Of a stretch of 64,000 nucleotides of DNA, positions 10,901 to 19,781 are shown one piece after another. This DNA is from Anthopleura xanthogrammica (Eukaryota; Cnidaria; Anthozoa; Actiniaria; Actiniidae): the NCBI GenBank assembly GCA_964019055.1, contig OZ025210.1:983745-1047744 (forward strand), read 5' to 3'. The notes below the pieces were generated by a model. That model did not search any database and was not told where the DNA came from. It was given only the letters and a program-made list of their open reading frames with translations. Each line of letters opens with the position of its first letter. Within the stretch, counting starts at the first letter, position 1. The translations under genes and the position numbers were made by a program.

Positions 10901-13884
10901 CACGGACACGGCACGGACACGGCACGGACACGGCACGGACACGGCACGGACACGGCACGGACACGGCACGGACACGGCACGGACACGGCACGGACACGGC
11001 ACGGACACGGCACGGACACGGCACGGACACGGCACGGACACGGCACGGACACGGCACGGACACGGCACGGACACGGCACGGACACGGCACGGACACGGCA
11101 CGGACACGGCACCGAATTTCGAAACCGAATTTCGAATGTTTTCATACACGGCACGGTACTGACATGGTCACGGCAAGGCGCGGTCCGTGCCGTAAGTTTT
11201 TCATAGTCATACTGTTCTAATAATTATCGTCGCCATGATCGTCTCACCAAGATCACCATCACGATCCTCGTTATGAGCGTCAGGCATTGTCATCTTACCA
11301 CCATGACGCTTCTAATACTTAGCTTCCTGTTTTCCATCTTCAGTTCGTAGTGTTATTCAAGCGCGCAGTTCAATCGATTCTACGAGACCGAGTATTCACT
11401 CATCTACGAATCGTTTCCATAGCAGCCGTGGGTCTTCTGATTGGCTTACTGTATCTTGGTATTGGTAACGATGGCAACAAAGTCTTCAATAACACTGGAT
11501 GTCTGTTCTTCTCGCTCCTTTTTCTTATGTTCACGTCACTCATGCCTACTGTTCTTACATGTGAGTATCATGAAGACCAGCCTCCTACGCAGACGTTCTT
11601 AGGGTCATCACGGAACGTCTCCTTAGTATGGAGAGAAACGTTACGTGATGACCCTTAGAACGTGTGCGTAGGAGAATACATGAAGCCTTGAAACTTTTGC
11701 AGCCTTTTGCTGATGAAATTGAATCAAAATTAGACAAAACCTACTAATGGTCTATCACCAATCGAGCCCTGTGATTGGCTGAGCTACTAGGGGTCTATTA
11801 GTGATAGACCTCTAGTAGCGAAAAGCGCCGGTTTTGAAAACCAAAAAATATATATTTAAAGCAAAATCCAAAACTTTTTGCATCCTTTTATTGGACCGAT
11901 TAGTAGGTTTTTACTAAAACAATTAGACCTCTCGCCCTCATGGCCTACGAGTCAATAGCCCATTCGGCCTTCGGCCTCATGGGCTATTGACTCGTAGACC
12001 ATTCGGACTCGAGGACTTATTGTTAAATAGCCACAGTCGGGCGCATACGGTATTTACTCGTTTAAGCGCCGCCCTCGATTAAGCGCACTAATGAATAGAC
12101 TGAAGTGCGCGCACGTTGCAAAAACTCGCCTACAACAGGAAGCACACATGCCTACAACAGGAGGCGCACAAAAATATCGTGCATGTATAGACAAAGGCGC
12201 GCACGGGCAATCATGCTCTCGCATCAAGAGGTTGCGTTTCCCAGTCAGCGTTTTTGAGAGAGGATAAGCAAAAAATAGCAGGCTTAAGTAACGTATGAAA
12301 TGGATGAGGTTGGGTGAGGCGTGAAAGCCTTGTAGGGGGCTTTGTGAACTCTTGTTCTCTCTCCTGCTTTTGCAGAATATTTAAATTGAAGTCTATCCAA
12401 GCAGATGCGCAGCTCGCAAATTCACGCACATACGATGCGCGCGCGACATGCGGAAGGCAGTCACAGAGACGCAAATGGAAACAAAAATAAAACGATCATT
12501 GCTGATCCTGCAACCTGCGTTTATCCCATTCAGGAACGATAAAAAAACCAGCACTAATCCAGCTAGAAAAACGAGATTTGCAATCGGAAAAAGATATTCA
12601 CGCACCCATACTCATGGCAGTTAGACATAGTATTTTGTATAATGTGTTGTATATTATGCTATGTTTCAGTTCCAATGGAGAAGCTTGTGTTTATAAGAGA
12701 ACATCTGAATAATTGGTACAGTTTAAAGTCTTACTATTTGGCGAAAACTATGGCAGACGTTCCCTTCCAGGTAAGAGCCATTTGGTTGCATCATTCTCCA
12801 ATCTCTTTGATGGGGAGATGATCTTGGTAGCACACACATTGGTAGTCTTTTTCTGAGATATCAAACATGGTGCATTGTGGTCTAGCTTGAGTACAAACAT
12901 CTTTTGTTCACCATGTCTTATATGATGTTATTTGCATGTAGTTGCTTTTTTGGTAGAAGTATGAGTATGGTATAGACCCCTTTCACATGATGTCAAAGCA
13001 GCTCAATTTGGAGGACAAAACAAAAGAATTTCAATCTCCTGAGAAATGGAACCTATTGCTTTGTCCTCCAAATTGAGCTGCATTCCGACATGCTGCAAGG
13101 GGTCTATTATAATGTGTAGTGTTCATCACTTACTGCATGTCCAGTGGTACAGAATTACAGAGTGATACCTCTGATACTGATCTATTGTGTTTCTTGTTAT
13201 TTTTCTTCAGGTCTTGTTTCCTCTCATCTACTGCACTATAGTATACTTCATGACAGAACAGCCACACGAAGGATTAAGATATACACAGTTTGTGTCGATT
13301 ACAATATTGACATGTCTCGTTGCGCAGTCCATTGGCCTACTCATTGGTACAGTAGCACCTAGTCTACCGGTAAGTCCTTTTATCAATCCCATGCCCCCCT
13401 GACCCCTCCCCCTGATACGGCCCTGAACCCCACTTCCTTCTTTTCTTCTCCCCCTCCCCCCTTAGGGATAGTAATCTTAGTTTACAGATATGTATATTAT
13501 TTATTCTCTCAACAGACGGCCGTTTATGTTGCCCCTGTTACTGGCATCCCAGTTCTTCTATTCAGTGGATTCTTTGTGAACTTTGATACCATCCCAAACT
13601 ACATGCAGTGGTTAACGTATGTATCGTATGCCCGGTATAGCTGGGAAGGGACTGTCGTAGCTATATATGGCAACAATAGAGGACCCTTGCACTGTAATAA
13701 AGGACAGAAATGTATTTTTAAGAACAGCGAAGATGTTATGGATGCCATGGATGTTGAGGAGAGTGCATTTTATCTCGAAGGTGCAAAAATTTATTTTGAC
13801 TGTTTTGTGCTGGCATTATTTTTTGTGGCATTGAGACTGGCAGCATATTTGGTCCTGAGATATAAAGTGAAAAGATATCATTAA
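1909..13884 (+). CDS. ABCG1/ABCG4: ABCG1/ABCG4-type ABC half-transporter, 13 exons, 662 aa
   Basis: ATP-driven membrane transporter of the ABCG (White) subfamily. Family members work as dimers, and ABCG1/ABCG4 export sterols and lipids. CDS exons by reading: 1909-2122, 7320-7394, 7954-7996, 8314-8446, 8889-8945, 9027-9172, 9481-9604, 9707-9821, 10125-10360, 11344-11560, 12670-12770, 13211-13369, 13516-13884. They sum to 1,989 nt in frame, giving 662 aa against about 680 for human ABCG1. The nucleotide-binding domain comes first, as expected. Walker A GPSGAGKST is at residues 94-102 and is split by intron 2. The signature VSGGQRKR is near 195, Walker B LIFLDE at 215-220, and the H-loop histidine at 252. 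The membrane domain starts near residue 382 with [13 protein letters not shown], then [13 protein letters not shown], a very close match to ABCG1/4. The C-terminus ends [18 protein letters not shown]. The start codon is the first ATG of exon 1. The substrate is inferred from family only. Confidence 0.94.
5332..5842. repeat. Imperfect CAT/CAC trinucleotide microsatellite
   Basis: Long stretch of CAT, CAC and ATC triplets with scattered substitutions, inside ABCG intron 1. It creates two overlapping open frames of low complexity (His/Thr/Ile-rich and Pro/Ser-rich), which are not genes. Confidence 0.9.
6470..6715. repeat. Tandem duplication of a TTAATACGAACAC-type element
   Basis: A unit of roughly 80 bp containing TTTTTGTCCCAGTGAT, ACATTAACCTGCTTAATACG and TTATTACGG occurs twice and then partially a third time. 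The wording (constant CGGACACC/TTAATACGG-like phrases) recurs at 10,060-10,110 and 19,480-19,720, so it is probably derived from a dispersed element. It lies in ABCG intron 1. Confidence 0.6.
6804..6823. repeat. Poly-C homopolymer tract
   Basis: A run of about 18 C residues in ABCG intron 1. Assembly length may be unreliable here. Confidence 0.9.
8056..8140. mobile_element. Short MITE-like element, GCGGTTTTCGTAT ends
   Basis: Starts with GTGCGGTTTTCGTATGAATG and ends with an inverted match, GAAATACGAAAACTGCGC. It looks like a short member of the AGAGCRG-ended MITE family described for 40,270-40,388. It lies in ABCG intron 3. Confidence 0.5.
8490..8850. repeat. 62-bp minisatellite, about 6 copies
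   Basis: The phrase TAGACTCGTCCCAG recurs at 8501, 8563, 8623, 8685, 8747 and 8809, a period of 62 bp (one of 60). Units carry TTTTAAATACAGGGAATATT. Intronic, between ABCG exons 4 and 5. The unit contains repeated CAG dinucleotides after short pyrimidine stretches, so each copy carries a weak pseudo-acceptor. Confidence 0.9.
9281..9417. mobile_element. MITE copy, AGAGCGGTTTTCG family
   Basis: Begins AGAGCGGTTTTCGT and ends with the inverted CACACAAAGACCGCTCT. The terminal sequence matches the elements at 10,442, 38,224 and 40,270, while the interior differs. It sits in ABCG intron 6. Confidence 0.6.
10442..11218. mobile_element. MITE carrying a 12-bp internal array (about 50 copies)
   Basis: The left end AGAGCCGATTTCGTATGAG and the right end ...TCATAGTCATACTGTTCT are the ends of a small inverted-repeat element. 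Copies without the expansion lie at 38,224-38,397 and 40,270-40,388. Between the ends, from about 10,471 to 11,112, the unit CACGGCACGGAC is repeated about 50 times with almost no variation. Because 12 is a multiple of three, every frame stays open, so the 200-250-codon ORFs on both strands are artefacts. It lies in ABCG intron 9. Confidence 0.85.
11582..11673. repeat. Perfect-arm hairpin just inside an ABCG intron
   Basis: An inverted repeat of about 30 bp per arm (CTCCTACGCAGACGTTCTTA ... with its complement ending TGCGTAGGAG) and a short loop. It begins about 20 bp downstream of the exon 10 donor at 11,561. It could fold in the pre-mRNA. It is probably a small foldback element. Confidence 0.7.
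11740..12035. mobile_element. MITE copy, family also at 44,872-45,090
   Basis: Contains CACCAATCGAGCCCTGTGAT, CCAAAACTTTTTGCATCC and ATTGGACCGATTAGTAGG, all found in reverse complement at 44,872-45,090. The right part has a palindrome around GGGCTATTGACTCGTAG and ends near TTATTGTTAAATAGC. Located in ABCG intron 10. Confidence 0.7.
12973..13106. mobile_element. Palindromic MITE, TAGACCCCTT family, copy 1
   Basis: About 134 bp, almost fully self-complementary. It starts TAGACCCCTTTCACATGATG and ends GCTGCAAGGGGTCTA, with AGCTCAATTTGGAGGACAAA in one arm and its complement in the other. Sister copies lie at 40,908-41,044 and 55,469-55,602. Located in ABCG intron 11. Confidence 0.85.
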
Positions 13885-14124
13885 TTCAGTGGATCATTAT
13901 CCAGTAAATGTCATTCAACACCTACTGGATTGTGTCCTCATGGAGGGCCTTCATGCATCAGGGACCTTCTGGGATGGACCCATATTGAGCTGGACTTAGC
14001 AGGAAAGGCCCTTACAAAAAAGGACCATACAAGCCAGAAGAAAGAAATGGCAAGGTCACGTCAAGTCACATGATAAAGAGTGTTAGGTGTGTCAGTCACA
14101 TGACTATTTCTTCATTACTATTAA

Positions 14125-14266
14125 TAGAGGCTTTGCACCATCACATGATGGTTGCCATGACAACAAGCACTCCCCTGGGAAACTGAATTATTTCTCAGGT
14201 AAACCAGATTAATTAGGCCATTACCTTCTGCCATAGCTGCCATCATGTTATGGTGCAAAGCCTCTA
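14125..14266. mobile_element. MITE, TAGAGGCTTTGCACC family, copy 1
   Basis: The terminal inverted repeat starts TAGAGGCTTTGCACCATCAC and returns as GGTGCAAAGCCTCTA. The same ends flank the element at 40,027-40,194. Confidence 0.8.
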
Positions 14267-14650
14267 TACCAAAAGATATTAGTCTCAAATTAATAGGTAC
14301 AAGTACTAACATTGAGGTTTCTATATTGTTCATGTTCTAAAGAGTGGCCGGTAAATCCTTGGAAATCTATGATATAACATTTGAATGCAATCCACTTCTA
14401 TTTGTCATAAGAAAATTATATTTTATAAAGGTCATCATTATCACCCACTGTAAATCTTTAGAATGTTCACATTCAATACCTAAAAAGTTCCATTAATGTT
14501 CCTCTAATGTAGAAAACGTCCAGGTTACCTACCTTGTAGCAACTGTTGTGGCAGGGGTAGGCAATCCTTTATGTGGATACTGCAGTAGCTCAAGTTCTTG
14601 TCATATGTTTCACAAATACAAATGGCCTTGGTTTTGATGTCATAAAATAA

Positions 14651-14950
14651 ACCTCTTTAGCTTCATATGCAGGAGCTCAGTTGGTTAGTGCACAGCCTTC
14701 GGAACTAAAGTGCACACCGTCGGCTTTCATTGATAGCAATAGAATTTCAACTGAAGGAACTACTGACATTTATTATAGGTACTTAACCTTGACCTTTATG
14801 CAAAGTGCTCATTTCAGACCACATGACATTCCCTTGAGAAATGTTCTTTTATTAAAATATTTACACATGAAAGAATCAACTCCAAAGAGTGGCATCACAT
14901 GGTCTGAAATGGGCACAACAAACAACGAAGCTAAAGAGGTCTATTCCCAA
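14651..14950. mobile_element. MITE with ACCTCTTTAGCTTC ends and a SINE-like insert
   Basis: The left end ACCTCTTTAGCTTC is inverted at the right as GAAGCTAAAGAGGT. An inner inverted pair TTTCAGACCACATG / CATGGTCTGAAA is shared with 59,500-59,640 and, loosely, with 16,095-16,252, 40,768-40,900 and 41,065-41,210. A segment at 14,668-14,720 (GAGCTCAGTTGGTTAGTGCA) resembles the tRNA-like head of local SINEs. Confidence 0.55.
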
Positions 14951-16649
14951 GCATTTCATTTAATAGTATGAGTGCCATTGTTTTTTTAGTGGTTTCATAT
15001 CAGGTATATTCGGACAATGTTTTCACAACATGCAATGTACAAAGACAAATCTATATTTGTTATTAAGATTGAATTAAATTAAACCATAATAACATATGAT
15101 TTTTAAAAACATTGGTAAATACTACTGACAAGAACAGCAAGGGTGGATTTGGGAAATTTTAGGGGAGGGGTGGGTGGTGTAGTTGACGAAATATCACAGA
15201 GACAATGACTTATTAAGTGGTTGTCACTGATGCTATTTTGTCAACTAAGGTAGCACAATGTTATTTAAAATAGAATCCCCCACAAGAGGGGGTCCTGGGT
15301 GGGGCTGCTTTTGTTTCCCTGAATCCACCCTGAGGCTGTCTGTTCTTGGTACAACAAAGATTTTAAGCACAGGGAGCCCAACCATGAATTATTTATATAT
15401 AATTAATTATTAATTATACTTTATTATGAGATGGATATGGAACTCAAGAAGAAGACAGAAAGAACAGATCAAAAAGCATAATCAGCATTATTTTTATTAA
15501 TTTTAATTTATTTGTTGCATGGGCTCCCTGTGGTTAATGAGAGACATTCTAGATAGTGTTTGGTCTGACTCTTGACTTTGAATTGTCATTGAAGTGTGAT
15601 TCATGGATATCTTAGGAGTGACAATCATTTTGACTGACACCTGTCACTATATGAACAAGGTGCACTCTGGTCTAGCTATCTACAGGCAAATCTTGCAGTA
15701 TATATCCAAATACATACCAAAGATGTTGGTACCCAAGCTAGACCAGAATGCACTTCTACTGTGACCTGCATAATGACACAGAGGAAGAGGACTGTAGTTA
15801 GGGGAGGGGAGGGTAAGGCAATAGGTAAGGAATAGGAAAGTTAAAGAATGAGAATGAGACTTGCTGTGGAACTTTTATAAATTTTACACTAGGGTTACAC
15901 TTTGGATAGTATAACATATATAGTCATGAATAGCTATGCTGTTAGCAGTGTCCTCTACCTGAAAGAAACCTGTAGCTGTATCTGCAGGAGACACAGTAGT
16001 GGATCTGCTAAAATTCTTTAATACTTTGAAAATACCTTTAAGATCACTTAGCCCTCTCAATATACCTATTTTATAACTTGGGAGCAATTTTGTTCTCATT
16101 TCAGACCAAGTGTCATATCATTCTCTTGAGAATAATCAAGTTAGATGCATTGTTTCAGTTGTATCCATATAAATTCATCTGTCTTAATTTTCATACACAA
16201 ACGTTAAACAAAGGAATCATACTGTAGGGAATGAGACATGGTTTGAAATGGGAAAACTTTACACCACAGATAAAAGGAAATGAAACTTTCACTTTCTTAA
16301 TTCCTCTAAATATTTTCAATTTTTTCTCATGCAATCATTAGTATCTAGATACTAAGATATTTCATGTATAGACGAGTGAATTCATTTCATTATTATTACC
16401 AATGGGTATTCTTATTATCAATGGGTTTTTATTTTGAATTATATGAATGAGGGCAAGTGATTTTTTTAATTCTTAACAAATAAATTATCCTCTTTTGAAG
16501 GATACAGTCCAGTAAATGTTACAAGTTTCATAAAATAATAAATTTTACACCAATTGTTCATTGCAAACTGCTGTATCTGATGTCTTCTAAAACCCATCTC
16601 CTAAAACCTTTAATAATATTTAAGTAATTTCTGACAGTTTTCATTAGGC

Positions 16650-19360
16650 TGTAGCCCATGGTTTTGATCGATTTTGGGTGTTTTTCACACCTTTTTCAAA
16701 ATTATGAAAAATTTTAAAACCTTCAAAAATAGGTGTTTTTGACCAAAAAGCATGGACTATAGCCCATGGTTTTGATCGATTTTGGGTGTTTTTCACACTT
16801 TTTCAAAATTATGAAAAATTTAAAAACCTTCAAAAATAGGTGTTTTTGACCAAAAAGCATGGACTATAGCCCATGGTTTTGATCGATTTTGGGTGTTTTT
16901 CACACCTTTTTCAAAATTATGAAAAATTGAAAAACCTTCAAAAATAGGTGTTTTTGACCAAAAAGCATGGACTATAGTCCATGGTTTTGATCGATTTTGG
17001 GTGTTTTTCACACCTTTTTCAAAATTATGAAAAATTTAAAAACCTTCAAAAATAGGTGTTTTTGACCAAAAAGCATGGACTATAGCCCATGGTTTTGATC
17101 GATTTTGGGTGTTTTTCACACCTTTTTTTTAAAATTATGACAAATTTAAAAACCTTCAAAAATAGGTGTTTTTGACCAAAAAGCATGGACTATGGCCGAT
17201 GGTTTTGATCGATTTTGGGTGTTTTTCACACCTTTTTTAAAATTATGACAAATTTAAAAACCTTCAAAAATAGGTGTTTTTGACCAAAACGCATGGACTA
17301 CAGCCCATGGTTTTGATCGATTTTGGGTGTTTTTCACACTCTTTCAAAATTATGAAAAATTTAAAAACCTTCAAAAATAGGTGTTTTTGACCAAAAAGCA
17401 TGGACTATGGCCGATGGTTTTGATCAATTTTGGGTGTTTTTCACACCTTTTTTAAAATTGACAAATTTAAAAACCTTCAAAAATAGGTGTTTTTGACCAA
17501 AACGCATGGACTATAGCCCGTGGTTTTGATCGATTTTGGGTGTTTTTCACACCTTTTTCAAAATTATGAAAAATTGAAAAACCTTCAAAAATAGGTGTTT
17601 TTGACCAAAAAGCATGGACTATAGCCCATGGTTTTGATCGATTTTGGGTGTTTTTCACACCTTTTTTAAAATTATGAAAAATTTAAAAACCTTCAAAAAT
17701 AGGTGTTTTTGACCAAAAAGCATGGACTATAGTCCATGGTTTTGATCGATTTTGGGTGTTTTTCACACTTTTTTTAAGATTATGACAAATTTTAAAACCT
17801 TCAAAAATAGGTGTTTTTGACCAAAAAGCATGGACTATAGCCCATGGTTTTGATTGATTTTGGGTGTTTTTCACACTTTTTTTAAGATTATGACAAATTT
17901 AAAAACCTTCAAAAATAGGTGTTTTTGACCAAAAAGCATGGACTATGGCCGATGGTTTTGATCAATTTTGGGTGTTTTTCACACCTTTTTTAAAATTGAC
18001 AAATTTAAAAACCTTCAAAAATAGGTGTTTTTGACCAAAACGCATGGACTATAGCCCGTGGTTTTGATCGATTTTGGGTGTTTTTCACACCTTTTTCAAA
18101 ATTATGAAAAATTGAAAAACCTTCAAAAATAGGTGTTTTTGACCAAAAAGCATGGACTATAGCCCATGGTTTTGATCGATTTTGGGTGTTTTTCACACCT
18201 TTTTTAAAATTATGAAAAATTTAAAAACCTTCAAAAATAGGTGTTTTTGACCAAAAAGCATGGACTATAGTCCATGGTTTTGATCGATTTTGGGTGTTTT
18301 TCACACTTTTTTTAAGATTATGACAAATTTTAAAACCTTCAAAAATAGGTGTTTTTGACCAAAAAGCATGGACTATAGCCCATGGTTTTGATTGATTTTG
18401 GGTGTTTTTCACACTTTTTTTAAGATTATGACAAATTTAAAAACCTTCAAAAATAGGTGTTTTTGACCAAAAAGCATGGACTATAGCCCATGGTTTTGAT
18501 CGATTTTGGGTGTTTTTCACACTTTTTTTAAGATTATGACAAATTTAAAAACCTTCAAAAATAGGTGTTTTTGACCAAAACGCATGGACTATAGCCCGTG
18601 GTTTTGATCGATTTTGGGTGTTTTTCACACCTTTTTCAAAATTATGAAAAATTGAAAAACCTTCAAAAATAGGTGTTTTTGACCAAAAAGCATGGACTAT
18701 AGCCCATGGTTTTGATCGATTTTGGGTGTTTTTCACACCTTTTTCAAATATATGAAAAATTTAAAAACCTTCAAAAATAGGTGTTTTTGACCAAAAAGCA
18801 TGGACTATAGCCCATGGTTTTGATCGATTTTGGGTGTTTTTCACACCTTTTTTAAAATTATGAAAAATTTAAAAACCTTCAAAAATAGGTATTTTTGACC
18901 AAAAAGCATGGACTATAGCCCATGGTTTTGATCGATTTTGGGTGTTTTTCACACCTTTTTCAAAATTATGAAAAATTGAAAAACCTTCAAAAATAGGTGT
19001 TTTTGACCAAAAAGCATGGACTACAGCCCATGGTTTTGATCGATTTTGGGTGTTTTTCACACCTTTTTTAAAATTATGAAAAATTTAAAAACCTTCAAAA
19101 ATAGGTGTTTTTGACCAAAAAGCATGGACTATAGTCCATGGTTTTGATCGATTTTGGGTGTTTTTGACACTTTTTCAAAATGATGAATATAATCAAGCCA
19201 TATAACCCAGGTATCCTATATAAGAATGCATGGTTATTTGGGGTCAGAAAGTGAAGCCTGAGATTATGAGTCATTAAAAAAACAGTCAAAAAAAACAAAA
19301 AATGGTATTTTTGGTCAAAAAGCATGGTTTTCATCGGTTTTGGGTGGTTTTCACACATTC
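16650..19360. repeat. 108-bp satellite array, about 24 copies
   Basis: The phrase CATGGTTTTGATCG recurs every 106-108 bp from 16,658 to 19,137. One decayed copy follows at about 19,300-19,360 after unrelated sequence. Units differ by point changes and 1-2-bp indels. A 538-bp block (five units) is itself duplicated: 17,467-17,874 and 18,005-18,412 match. Most units carry a stop in each frame. The 63-codon minus-strand ORFs span only pairs of units and are not convincing genes. The array is intergenic, between the convergent ends of the ABCG and IQ-motif genes. Confidence 0.95.
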
Positions 19361-19479
19361 TTTATTTTAATTATTTACATACTAACAATATTCACATTTT
19401 TAATATGATTTCAATAAATAGTAATGAAATTATGAAAATTTCTTAATGAATTTAAATGGGTTGAAATAGACATTCCATC

Positions 19480-19720
19480 CTCTTGGACATGACCCTATTT
19501 TTGACACAACCCTGTTGAGGACACTCTCCTATTGTGGACATGCTGCTATTGCGGACACTCCCCTATTATGGACACACCCCTGTTGAGGACACTCTCCTAT
19601 TGTGGACATGCCCCTATTGCGGACATGCCCCCTTGTTACGAGACACCAGTCTTGGTCCCAATAATATGCATTTGCTTCTAAATCAACCTGTGTAATACAG
19701 ACACCTTGTTAATAGGGATA
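19480..19720. repeat. Short-period GGACAC/CCCTATT repeats
   Basis: Phrases such as CCTATTGTGGACATG and CCTGTTGAGGACACTC recur every 15-35 bp, ending in TTAATAGGGATATATAATGG. Similar wording is at 6,470-6,715 and 10,060-10,110. Probably the remains of a dispersed element. Confidence 0.55.
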
Positions 19721-19781
19721 TATAATGGTATTCCATACAATATAGCTTGAATATACTAGCTACTACTGTAAGTGATAGACA

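Larger units (their letters stand above)
13885..16650. other. ABCG downstream region and intergenic DNA
   Basis: Follows the ABCG stop codon. A possible polyadenylation signal AATAAA is at about 14,646, but this far downstream it is uncertain. Contains MITEs (14,125-14,266; 14,651-14,950; 16,095-16,252) and a SINE-like head (14,668-14,720). Also holds a palindromic pair GTGCACTCTGGTCTAGCT / AGCTAGACCAGAATGCAC at 15,660-15,755. No coding exon recognised. Confidence 0.5.

Noticed and set aside
10376..11220. Long ORFs of Arg/His/Gly/Thr or Val/Pro/Cys/Arg repeats on both strands
   Set aside because: They come from the 12-bp CACGGCACGGAC array inside a MITE. All frames stay open because the period is a multiple of three.
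16820..19060. Repeated 63-codon minus-strand ORFs (KNTQNRSKPWAIVHAFWSK) as a repeat protein
   Set aside because: Most 108-bp units contain a TAA in this frame. Open pairs arise only where one unit variant replaces TTTAAA with TTCAAT. No start or splice context supports translation.
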